Assembly (NCBI GenBank): GCA_016708125.1
Contig: JADJGF010000001.1
Location: 4,300,001 to 4,364,000, forward strand
From: Ignavibacteriota bacterium
GTDB taxonomy: Bacteria; Bacteroidota; Ignavibacteria; Ignavibacteriales; Melioribacteraceae
Reading direction: 5' to 3'
Length of the DNA: 64,000 nt
The translations under genes and the position numbers were made by a program. How positions within the stretch are numbered: the first letter of the stretch is position 1; each line of letters begins with the position of its first letter. Of this stretch, positions 7,965-16,610 are shown piece after piece. Under the pieces are notes generated by a model. That model was not told the origin of the DNA. It did no database searches and saw nothing but the letters and a program-made list of their open reading frames with translations.

Positions 7965-10900
7965 TTATTTAATGACTGCAAATTTGCCAATTTTTTCTCC
8001 TACACCAGGTGAATCTAAGTGATATATATAAACTCCGTACGCTATATCCATTCCGTCATCAGTTACAAGATTCCATGTTAAAGATCCGTCTGTAGGGGAA
8101 GAATCTTTATAAAGAGTTTTAATCAATGCTCCGGTAATTGTGTATATTCTTACTGTACATTTTGAAGGCAAGTTGATAAAATCTATCCTTCGTTCGCCTC
8201 TTCCAGATTCGGCAATTGTTCTTTTTTCCCATTTATTTGTAACAATGTAAGGGTTAGGAACAACACTAACATTATCCAATTTGTTTTTTGCACTATCCAA
8301 ATCAACTCGTGCTGATTTTGATGTAAATGTAAAATAATCACCCGTAGCAAATGGTTTATTTATTGATAATTGAAAAATATCTCCAGTTACCGGCGGAGAA
8401 GGAAATGGTGCACTAATTGGGCCTTCCCATTTAATTTTCCATGCATAAACTAATTTATTATTAACTTTTTCAAGTAAAATAATAACATCGCCTATATCTA
8501 ATTGTTTAGTCTTATTTAAATCAAAAAGTTCTACTTCAACTGTATCGCCTCGAGTAATATTTTTTGCAATAAAATTGATTGGAATTTTTGTATAAGTAGT
8601 TGTAACAGAGCCCATTGGTACAAATTCCAATTGATAATCAGCCGGAATTCTTAAATCATTTGTTTTAGATTTAATTAAACCAGTATCCGGAACAGCATGC
8701 AGGTTATAATTGCTGAACCCTCTTACCCAGCCCGTTAAATTTGAATTAACAGCAAGTGTATCATAATTTATTACATTTAAAGCAATACCGTCAAATGGAG
8801 TTCCGAGCAAGCCGGTACCAAAAGTTGAAGAATCAGAAGCAGCTTCACTTAATGTATCAACTACTCCATTTAAGTCTCTAGTAACATAATAATTTGTAGT
8901 TCTATAATTTGTTTTACTTCCCGGTAAAATATTCTCTGTTGATGAAACAAAATTAACTTTATAATTTGCTCCGTCTTTTACATCTTCTCCATTAATTACT
9001 GTAATTCCCAAAGATCCTGTTCCCAAACCTTGAGGATCAGACAATCCAACTACTGCTGAAGGATTATATCCAACCGCTGGTGCATTCGGAGTTACCATTG
9101 CGCAATTAATATCTATCCTTGTAATATTTCCCGCTTCATCAGCTTCAATAATTTTTGTAGTTTCTGTAGGAATTAAACCTTTTGTACCTTTTTCAGGATC
9201 ACCCATGTCGTAAGCAACACAAGCATAATAGTAAACTTGACCATTAACAACATCTTTATCTATAAATGAATGCTGCAATCCGGTATCGTCACCTCTCCAA
9301 AAATGTGCACCGTTTACACCAACCGGATCAGGTCCTTTAATTCCATCATTAAGATCATACTGGACAATTGGTTTATAGTATTTCGCACTTCCTTTTGAAT
9401 CAGTTATAACTTTAACATCTTGAAATTCCGGTTCTTTACTTCTTAAAATTAAGTACCCTTCGAAATCCATTTTGTTGCCTAAAAACGGATCGTATGATTT
9501 TTCAGCAACATCATTCCAGAAAAGAGATACTTGTCCATCTCCAGGGACTGCTTTAAGAGTCGGCTTATTCGGTGGACGAGAAAAATTGTAATCAGCATTA
9601 TAAATTTGTTGAACTGTTTCTTTATTAAAAACAAGGTCTGCAAGATCATCGCCAAAAGCTAATGCTACAGAAAATCTTTCATTGTCATTTCGGCCTAATG
9701 GAAAAGCTCCCGAACCAAAAAGTATTTGAATATTTGCGTTTTCCAATACTGTATCAAATGTACTAACTTGGAACTTTGAATAAATTACATCGTCATTCTT
9801 AAGCCAAATATCTTTATTACCTTTACTGGCTAATCTTTGAATTGCTAAACTTGTTAAACCAATTTGATCTGATTCATCTTTATCAGTCGTATCAAAATTA
9901 GGTTCACCTGTAGTTGGTAATCCGTCACCTTCACCTTGATCTGGAGCTTCATATTCAAGATCGAATGGACCTAATCCGTCTTTTCCAACATCATTTCTTA
10001 ATGGCTCTTTTGCATCGGCATCCCAAACTCCATTACCATTTATATCTTCAAACGGTAGCCAATCATTATTATTATCAATACCATCATTCATGTCTTCATC
10101 AATCATTCCGTCTTCATCATCATCAATATTATTTCCTATTCTTCCTGGACTTTGTAAAAAAGCATATCCAATAACACCTGTTTTATATCTGGCAGAAAGT
10201 GGTCCGCCCATTGGAGGATCGTTATATGCATAAGCAATATCAAGTGTTTTATCGTAAGATGCAAAATCTCCGGTATTTGCATCGTAATATCCACCGACAC
10301 CTGTATCACAATAAAAACCGAAATATGTTGAATCATATCCCGCATCAGCAAGATTGTAAATATCATAATGCCAGAAAATAATATCTTCTGCCAAAACGTT
10401 TACCCATTGTAAACCTCTAATTTCGATTCTAAGACCTAATCCCCCTCTATCCGGCATTGAAGCTACCGGGAAGTAAGAGTATGGTGGTCGCGTAAATTCG
10501 CGATCTTTAGAATCATCGATTACATAAAATGTTTCTTCATCGGCATTTGATTTTTTGCCAAAATATCCGTACCAAAAGCCATCCCAAGAATCATCAACCA
10601 AAGGAAGTGCTCGAGGCCAATTTATAGGCCATGTTGCTGTATTTGTACTGACTGCAGGAGATTCGCTTGATGGAGCAACATATCCCGGAACCGGCCTTGT
10701 TACCCATTCCTCATTTGTAACCGGATCTTTATCAACTTCTTCTCTATATGCACCTTCCGCCGGGGTAATTACATTATTATTACCAGGAGCAATCGCTCTT
10801 GCAGTAACAATTGGAGTACAACCGTCAATATAACTATGTTGACTTCCTTTAGGCCATTCACCAGAATTTGTAATTGCAGCACCATCAACCCAATAGCCAA

Positions 10901-11081
10901 GTTCGCCAGTATTTTCAAAAACCGAACGAACCAAATTTCCCTGGAGTACACCTCTTTTCTTATATAATTTATTTCCGAGCGGTTCGTTTCTGTAATTATC
11001 ATATTGTTGATCAGCTGATTGCCCAAGAACAAAACTTGATGAAACAAATATGATTAAAAAATAAAATTTCCATCTAAACAT
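7965..11081 (-). CDS. Large secreted T9SS-type protein with Asp-rich (calcium-like) region
   Basis: 1038 aa from the ATG at 11081. That start has AGGAG 6 bases upstream (11088-11092) and is followed at once by a signal peptide (FRWKFYFLIIFVSSSFVLGQ). The frame could open 9 codons earlier but would then overlap the TonB receptor. At about residues 318-400 there is an Asp/Asn/Gly-rich stretch (NNIDDDEDGMIDEDMNDGID, then DINGNGVWDAD) like calcium-binding thrombospondin-3 or dockerin loops. A fibronectin-like part lies near 500-640. The C-terminus has VPNPY and a FlgD-like sorting fold ending YGVYIYHLDSPG...GKFAVIK. It lies between the TonB receptor and a PorV-like protein. It may stand in for a SusD-type glycan-binding partner, which is inference. 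No enzymatic motif was recognised. Confidence 0.82.
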   Translation of the reverse strand: MFRWKFYFLIIFVSSSFVLGQSADQQYDNYRNEPLGNKLYKKRGVLQGNLVRSVFENTGELGYWVDGAAITNSGEWPKGSQHSYIDGCTPIVTARAIAPGNNNVITPAEGAYREEVDKDPVTNEEWVTRPVPGYVAPSSESPAVSTNTATWPINWPRALPLVDDSWDGFWYGYFGKKSNADEETFYVIDDSKDREFTRPPYSYFPVASMPDRGGLGLRIEIRGLQWVNVLAEDIIFWHYDIYNLADAGYDSTYFGFYCDTGVGGYYDANTGDFASYDKTLDIAYAYNDPPMGGPLSARYKTGVIGYAFLQSPGRIGNNIDDDEDGMIDEDMNDGIDNNNDWLPFEDINGNGVWDADAKEPLRNDVGKDGLGPFDLEYEAPDQGEGDGLPTTGEPNFDTTDKDESDQIGLTSLAIQRLASKGNKDIWLKNDDVIYSKFQVSTFDTVLENANIQILFGSGAFPLGRNDNERFSVALAFGDDLADLVFNKETVQQIYNADYNFSRPPNKPTLKAVPGDGQVSLFWNDVAEKSYDPFLGNKMDFEGYLILRSKEPEFQDVKVITDSKGSAKYYKPIVQYDLNDGIKGPDPVGVNGAHFWRGDDTGLQHSFIDKDVVNGQVYYYACVAYDMGDPEKGTKGLIPTETTKIIEADEAGNITRIDINCAMVTPNAPAVGYNPSAVVGLSDPQGLGTGSLGITVINGEDVKDGANYKVNFVSSTENILPGSKTNYRTTNYYVTRDLNGVVDTLSEAASDSSTFGTGLLGTPFDGIALNVINYDTLAVNSNLTGWVRGFSNYNLHAVPDTGLIKSKTNDLRIPADYQLEFVPMGSVTTTYTKIPINFIAKNITRGDTVEVELFDLNKTKQLDIGDVIILLEKVNNKLVYAWKIKWEGPISAPFPSPPVTGDIFQLSINKPFATGDYFTFTSKSARVDLDSAKNKLDNVSVVPNPYIVTNKWEKRTIAESGRGERRIDFINLPSKCTVRIYTITGALIKTLYKDSSPTDGSLTWNLVTDDGMDIAYGVYIYHLDSPGVGEKIGKFAVIK

Positions 11082-11097
11082 TCCAGACTCCTTATAA

Positions 11098-13821
11098 TTA
11101 AAAACCAACGCTAAATCCGATTCTTACTTGCCTTGGAGCTGAGTAATCGTTAGGATTTAGTAAATATTCTTCTATCGTGTTTAATCCATAAATTATTCCT
11201 GTATAATCTTCAGCACCTAAATCAACTCCGGCTCTTCCAGTCGATGCATTAATTCCATATTCATTTTTAATATCAAATATATTATATACAAGTAAATACG
11301 TATTAAATAATAATCCCGAAATTTCTAAAGTTTTGGTTGCTTTTAGATCTAAATTTAAGATGGTTGGTTTTCTACCATTATTTTCAAAACGCAATTTTTG
11401 AGTATATCTAGCATCTTCGGTATATGGCATTCCGGAACCATAATTAAAAATTAATCCAACAGTCCAATCTTTTTGATCACCAATAGTTACTGATGCATTA
11501 AGTGTATGGTTCTGATCCCAATTTAAAGGAACAACTTTTTTATTTGTTTCTCTTGGCGGAAATGTCTGTTGGTTATAAAAATTTGTTAAAGGATCCGATG
11601 CATTTCCCTGTGCAACTTGATATGTATAATCAATTTTTGCACTGAACATATCGGCATAACGTTTATCTAAAGTAAGAACTAAACCTCTAACATTTCCATA
11701 ATCTCTATTATAATAACGGCCATAAAGATCGCCGTCATAAGTTTTTATTACTTCTGTTCCTAAAAGGTTGGTTATATCGCTATAATAAATTGAAGCATCA
11801 ATAGAAACATTTGGGAAAATTACCTGCTGAACACCAAGCTCATATTTCACCGTTTTTTGAGCTTTCAACTCAGGATTTCCAATAATTGAACTTAAGGCTC
11901 CTTCAACAATTACATACGCTCCATTTGTATAAAGTACATCAAATGTTGGTATTTGGAAAAAATGCCCGTATGAAAAATGTATTGCACCCTGATCCGAAAT
12001 TGGGAAAGAAACTCCTAATCTTGGACTAATTTGAAATTCTGGTTCTGAACTTGTTTTTCCGAGTTTGCCATATTTTTCTAAAGTTGTTTCATAAAACAAC
12101 GGATTATTCCTTGGATTTTGTAAATCAACCGGTAACGAATCATTTGCATTAAAATAGTCTAATCTTATACCGGCATTGATAATCATTATATCATATTCCA
12201 TTTTATCCTGAATATACGCAGAGAATTCAAATGGTCTTCGCTGATATTTTTCATTATATTGGGTTCCTACGTTATTGTAACCAATTGTATAAACTGGTAA
12301 ACCCGTAATTGAATCTGGCGGTGCACTTTCAGTTTGATTTCTAATATCTTTCCAGTGATAAAATAATTTATATTGTGTGAACTCAGCACCAAATTTTACT
12401 TTATGCTGTTTCGTTACTTGAGATTCCAATGCAAAAATTGCCGTATTTGTATAAGTAAATCTATTATATCTATCTGTTTCGTTTCCGCCATGTCTAAAAG
12501 TATATGAAGATTGCGTAGATGACAATGTTGGATCAACATAAGTTGAATCATATTCATTTTCGTGTAGATATCCGCTATATCTATTAAAATTTGATGCTAA
12601 TTTTAAAGTTGCAAAAATATCTTGTGTTGGATAAAATGATATTTGAACATTATTGCTCGTATTGGTTCTGTAATGATTTTTCAATCCATCCGGAGCTAAT
12701 CTGTAATCATGGCTGTAATATTTATTCCAATGATCATCCCAGTAAAAACTGTAACTGAATTTCCAATTTTCCAAACCATAGGATATTTTTCCATTAAATG
12801 ATTTATTTTCTTCGGGATTCATCGGAACATATTTCCCATCACCTGAATAAATATTAAAAAAACCTTCCGGATCATTTGGATCAAAGATAAACGGTGCAAC
12901 ATCTTCTATATTATAAACTCTTTTTCCATACATGTATCCGTCATTTTTGAAATATCTGCCGGTCATAAAAAAGTTTAATCCATCGGCAAGTTTCGTTGGT
13001 CCGCTTAGACTAAACTGAATATCTTTAGGACCGGATAAGTCAACCTTATTCAAATTATAAAAAATATCCGTATGATTTGTGAAATAACCGCCCACGTATG
13101 CAGACGCAAAACCTTCATAGAAAGAAGAACCGTCTTTGGTTACAATATTAACAACACCGGATAAAGCTTTACCGTATTCCGCATTAAAAGTACCACTGAT
13201 AACTTCTAATTCTCTTACGGAATTGTTTTCAACTTGTAATGCGTTTTGACCATTGTAAACATCGTTTACAGGAATACCATCTACTAAGTATGCAACTTCA
13301 TTTGATCTGCCGCCTCTAAAATGTCCATCAATAACACCGGCTTGTAAATTGATAATTTGCCCAATGTTTTCAACCGGCATCATTTTAATATCTTCTGATG
13401 TAACAATTGCGGAAGTAGAAGTTAAATCTTTAGTTATCATCGGTGCTTCGGCTTGAATAACGATTTCGTCAATTTTAATTGATTCGGAAACTAAAGAAAT
13501 ATCAAGATTGGTAGTAAGGTCAATTCGGATACCAACATTTTCAATTCTTGTTTTGTGATATCCTACCGCACTTACAATTACGGTATATTTTCCCGGAGGA
13601 ATATTGTTAATATAGTAATCACCTTCTATATCAGCGGCTGCACCTAGAAAAGTACCTTCAAGTAAAATATTTGCACCGATTACGGGTTCGCCCGTATCTT
13701 TATCTAAAATTTTACCGGATAGTTTTCCTGTTGTACCGGCATTTAAAAGTCCGGCAAAAAATATAATACTAATAAAAAGTGATTTATAAATAATTCTTAT
13801 ACATCGAAAATCTATTCTCAT
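11098..13821 (-). CDS. TonB-dependent outer-membrane receptor with carboxypeptidase-regulatory domain
   Basis: 907 aa. Signal/N-terminal hydrophobic part to ~29, then a CarboxypepD_reg-like domain (GKLSGKILDKDTGEPVIGANILLEGT, ~32-110). The plug domain (~125-230) has SAIVTSEDIKMMPVENIGQIINLQAGV and VAYLVDGIPVNDVYNG, and ends EYGKALSGVVNIVTKDGS. A ~670-residue beta-barrel follows, ending in the aromatic FSVGF. It is predicted to import glycan fragments across the outer membrane. No SusD homologue is adjacent; the next gene is instead a 1047-codon T9SS protein. The upstream terminator at 13869-13898 lies between it and the CBM9 gene, so it may be read partly from its own promoter or by leak-through. 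Confidence 0.93.
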   Translation of the reverse strand: MRIDFRCIRIIYKSLFISIIFFAGLLNAGTTGKLSGKILDKDTGEPVIGANILLEGTFLGAAADIEGDYYINNIPPGKYTVIVSAVGYHKTRIENVGIRIDLTTNLDISLVSESIKIDEIVIQAEAPMITKDLTSTSAIVTSEDIKMMPVENIGQIINLQAGVIDGHFRGGRSNEVAYLVDGIPVNDVYNGQNALQVENNSVRELEVISGTFNAEYGKALSGVVNIVTKDGSSFYEGFASAYVGGYFTNHTDIFYNLNKVDLSGPKDIQFSLSGPTKLADGLNFFMTGRYFKNDGYMYGKRVYNIEDVAPFIFDPNDPEGFFNIYSGDGKYVPMNPEENKSFNGKISYGLENWKFSYSFYWDDHWNKYYSHDYRLAPDGLKNHYRTNTSNNVQISFYPTQDIFATLKLASNFNRYSGYLHENEYDSTYVDPTLSSTQSSYTFRHGGNETDRYNRFTYTNTAIFALESQVTKQHKVKFGAEFTQYKLFYHWKDIRNQTESAPPDSITGLPVYTIGYNNVGTQYNEKYQRRPFEFSAYIQDKMEYDIMIINAGIRLDYFNANDSLPVDLQNPRNNPLFYETTLEKYGKLGKTSSEPEFQISPRLGVSFPISDQGAIHFSYGHFFQIPTFDVLYTNGAYVIVEGALSSIIGNPELKAQKTVKYELGVQQVIFPNVSIDASIYYSDITNLLGTEVIKTYDGDLYGRYYNRDYGNVRGLVLTLDKRYADMFSAKIDYTYQVAQGNASDPLTNFYNQQTFPPRETNKKVVPLNWDQNHTLNASVTIGDQKDWTVGLIFNYGSGMPYTEDARYTQKLRFENNGRKPTILNLDLKATKTLEISGLLFNTYLLVYNIFDIKNEYGINASTGRAGVDLGAEDYTGIIYGLNTIEEYLLNPNDYSAPRQVRIGFSVGF

Positions 13822-13868
13822 AGTTTTTCCAAAATTTTAAATATCGTTTTTGTTAACTCAAAATTTAA

Positions 13869-13898
13869 AGTTGGGCAGCTAATTAAAACTGCCCAACT
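13869..13898 (-). terminator. Terminator/attenuator hairpin after the CBM9 gene
   Basis: A perfect 10-bp GC-containing stem (AGTTGGGCAG at 13869-13878, CTGCCCAACT at 13889-13898) with a 10-nt loop lies 10 bp after the CBM9 gene stop. The following minus-strand sequence is T-rich but has no clean T run. It could stop transcription, or stabilise the CBM9 mRNA 3' end so that this gene is expressed above the downstream receptor. Confidence 0.7.
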
Positions 13899-13908
13899 AA
13901 TTATTTTC

Positions 13909-16530
13909 TTACTTCAATAACATCATTTTCTTTGTAGCTTTGAATGAACCTGTTTCAATAGAATAGAAATATAACCCTGAAGATAAATCTGAACCGTTAA
14001 AATCAACTTCATAAGAACCAGTATTTTGTTGTTGATTTAATAATTCTGCAACTTGTCTTCCAAGAACATCGAATACTTTTATTTTTACAACACCTGGTTT
14101 TTCAATTGTGTACGTAATTTTGGTACTTGGGTTAAATGGGTTTGGATAATTTTGATCTAAACTATATTTGCTTGAAACCATTGGAATTTCTTCAACACCA
14201 ACAATTTCGTCTTCAATCCATGTATGAGCCCAAACTGAAACATTTTGCCAGCCTTGATCACCATTTTTAGCTGAGTAGAAAATCATTCCTTCTCTTAATG
14301 CACCATCATTATCGTTTACGCCAAAATCAAAAGGAACTTTGTAACCAGCTTCCCATGTAATTGGCTCATCAACAATTGCTGTTTCAAGATTTCTCTTTGT
14401 TGCTAAATCTACTAAAGAAATTTTAGCTTCAAGTGTGTAACCTGAAGGGAATGCTCTTTCAACCCATGCATAATTTTCTGTTCCGGCAACAAGCAATGAA
14501 TCAAAAGCAGAATCATTTTGATCATTTCTTGCAAGGAATTTACCGAATCTTAAATGGTAATCTGGAGTTGCTCCGTGTAAATAACCAACGTGTGAATCTG
14601 TCAAATTATATAATCCAATAAACAAATCCGGTGCATCATTTTCATAAGATTGTAATGCAGGATCATGATTAACAACATCATCGGTAATTTCCATTGCTAC
14701 GTATAAATAATCGGCATCTAAAGCAACATAGCAGTCTGCTGAACAATCTGCATCATCGGTAACAGTAAGTACAGGATGAGCTGTACCATCTGATAATTTT
14801 ATGCTGAAAGGCGTAACTCCAGACCATTCTGTAAGATCACCATCAGCTACAAATGCAGGTGGATTAGTAGAAACTACCGGAATACCTTTTGCCAAATTTG
14901 TGATTGGGCCAGTAACACCTGGAAGACTATAATTTGGTTTAGCATCATAACATACAACTGCATAATAAAATGTTTTTTCTCTATCAATTCTTCCTGAAAT
15001 AATTGGGTGCTCAACAACTTGAACGTTTTCTGCAATTCCGGTTCCAATTCTTTCAACACCGGCAGCTGTAACATCGGTGATCGGGCTTTCGCTTGCATAA
15101 ACATTATATTTTTCGCCGGATTCATGAGGAACATCTGTCCAAGTAACTAAGTTTGAATAAGTTCCTTCAACAACAGCAACAGCAGGAGCTTCTGGAGCAA
15201 TAAAATCAGCAATTTGGAAACCTGATGTTTGCATAACATCTATTAACAAAGAACCTTGAGCTAATAAAGCACCTGAATAACCATCTTCAGTTCCTCTGCC
15301 AAATGGTTCTATTCTAATTTTAAAAATTGCAGCAGGATTTAGTGAACCGTCTCCAGCGCCATTTTTAAGAGCAAAACCATCTTTAGGAGGGAATCTATCA
15401 TTAACTCCCATATCTTTTCTTACAAGAGGTAAATGATAATGAGTCCAGTCCGTAACAACACTTAAATCAATACCCGGATCAATGATCCATTCTTCAGTAG
15501 CAGCAGTTTCATTGTCATTTTCAAAAACGAAAACACGCATAAACCCTCTTGCAGAATCTGTAGCCATTGCAACTAAATTTTTCATATAAAGAACTAAAGC
15601 TGTTCTTTCTGCCATACTATCATGAACAGTTACTTCTTTATCAATTGCGACAAAACCACCCCAAACTTCTGGAGCGCTTAAAGTGAAATCCATTTTTAAA
15701 GCACCTGTACCTTCGACAAAATCAGTATTTTCATCTGTAAGAGTAACATCGCCTGGAATTGCATTCCAAGACATTTCGTCAACACCCCAAGTTGATGCAG
15801 AATTATCAAAAGATTCAATTGCGCCATAACGTTGACCAATTAATTGAAGATTATCCATTTGGAATTCACCAACTGCGGAAGGTGGATTATCTTGATTTCC
15901 GCCGGTTATATAAACCATAGCCATTTCAAAGCCTTTTACTCTATCAAACTGTAAGATATCATCAACGCCGCCGCTTTGAACAGCGAAACCTGTTGTATTA
16001 TCTGAAGTCTGAACTAATGGCATTTTTACATTTACCCATTCGCCTGATTGATCAAAGAAATCAATGGGGACATGATAATAATAATATTCTCTTTGATTTT
16101 CGTTATCGAATTCGGCTAATTTGAATTCCATAAATACACTGCCACCCTGTGATGTATCAGCAGGAACAGTAACTTTAACCCAAACACTTAATTCTGTTCC
16201 GGATGATAAATCAAGATAAGGAACAGAAGCAATATCTGTTTCATGGTAATTAGTTCTAACTGTATAACCGCCCCAACCATCAAATGCTTCTATTCTATAC
16301 TTAACTAACATAGAACCGGTACCAACTTTTGCATCTGCACTATTAAAAAGATCTGTATATGCAGTTGGACCATTTGTGTAAAAATTAGTATTTGTAATTG
16401 CAGTATCTGCCCAGTTTGTACCAATACTTGTATTGGGTTTTACTGCATTATCAAATGATTCAACTACCCATTGGGCATTCAAAGCAGATGATAACAACAA
16501 AATGATTAATAACGAGAAAAGTTTCTTCAT
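13909..16530 (-). CDS. Secreted CBM9-like glycan-binding surface protein with T9SS sorting domain
   Basis: 873 aa. Signal peptide 1-19 (LLSSALNAQ). Two similar modules follow, each opening with ESFDN (~22-232 and ~238-435), rich in aromatic beta-strand sequence like carbohydrate-binding jelly rolls. A fibronectin-III-like segment (~445-545) precedes a CBM9-like domain (~550-770) with PAFVADGDLTEWSG, DADYLYVAMEITDD and YTLEAKISL. The last ~90 residues are a T9SS C-terminal domain (NYPNPFNPST; end KATKKMMLLK). No catalytic motif is visible. It has the strongest ribosome binding site in the locus and its own hairpin at the 3' end, so it is probably made in large amounts, as a surface glycan-binding protein would be. 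That role is inferred. Confidence 0.87.
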   Translation of the reverse strand: MKKLFSLLIILLLSSALNAQWVVESFDNAVKPNTSIGTNWADTAITNTNFYTNGPTAYTDLFNSADAKVGTGSMLVKYRIEAFDGWGGYTVRTNYHETDIASVPYLDLSSGTELSVWVKVTVPADTSQGGSVFMEFKLAEFDNENQREYYYYHVPIDFFDQSGEWVNVKMPLVQTSDNTTGFAVQSGGVDDILQFDRVKGFEMAMVYITGGNQDNPPSAVGEFQMDNLQLIGQRYGAIESFDNSASTWGVDEMSWNAIPGDVTLTDENTDFVEGTGALKMDFTLSAPEVWGGFVAIDKEVTVHDSMAERTALVLYMKNLVAMATDSARGFMRVFVFENDNETAATEEWIIDPGIDLSVVTDWTHYHLPLVRKDMGVNDRFPPKDGFALKNGAGDGSLNPAAIFKIRIEPFGRGTEDGYSGALLAQGSLLIDVMQTSGFQIADFIAPEAPAVAVVEGTYSNLVTWTDVPHESGEKYNVYASESPITDVTAAGVERIGTGIAENVQVVEHPIISGRIDREKTFYYAVVCYDAKPNYSLPGVTGPITNLAKGIPVVSTNPPAFVADGDLTEWSGVTPFSIKLSDGTAHPVLTVTDDADCSADCYVALDADYLYVAMEITDDVVNHDPALQSYENDAPDLFIGLYNLTDSHVGYLHGATPDYHLRFGKFLARNDQNDSAFDSLLVAGTENYAWVERAFPSGYTLEAKISLVDLATKRNLETAIVDEPITWEAGYKVPFDFGVNDNDGALREGMIFYSAKNGDQGWQNVSVWAHTWIEDEIVGVEEIPMVSSKYSLDQNYPNPFNPSTKITYTIEKPGVVKIKVFDVLGRQVAELLNQQQNTGSYEVDFNGSDLSSGLYFYSIETGSFKATKKMMLLK

Positions 16531-16536
16531 GTGTTG

Positions 16537-16544
16537 CCTCCTTT
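16537..16544 (-). promoter_or_regulatory. Strong Shine-Dalgarno of the CBM9 gene
   Basis: AAAGGAGG on the minus strand, 6 bases before the ATG at 16530. Most genes in this window have only partial matches, so this fixes the start and suggests high translation. Confidence 0.85.
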
Positions 16545-16610
16545 GTTTGATTTAATATCACCAATTAAAGATTTTACTTTAACCAGCAGTTATTTGTAAC
16601 AAAAAATTAT

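Noticed and set aside
10555..10833. 92-codon plus-strand frame inside the large T9SS gene
   Set aside because: It is antisense to a well-supported gene; the composition is what the reverse of a Gly/Thr/Pro-rich protein gives.
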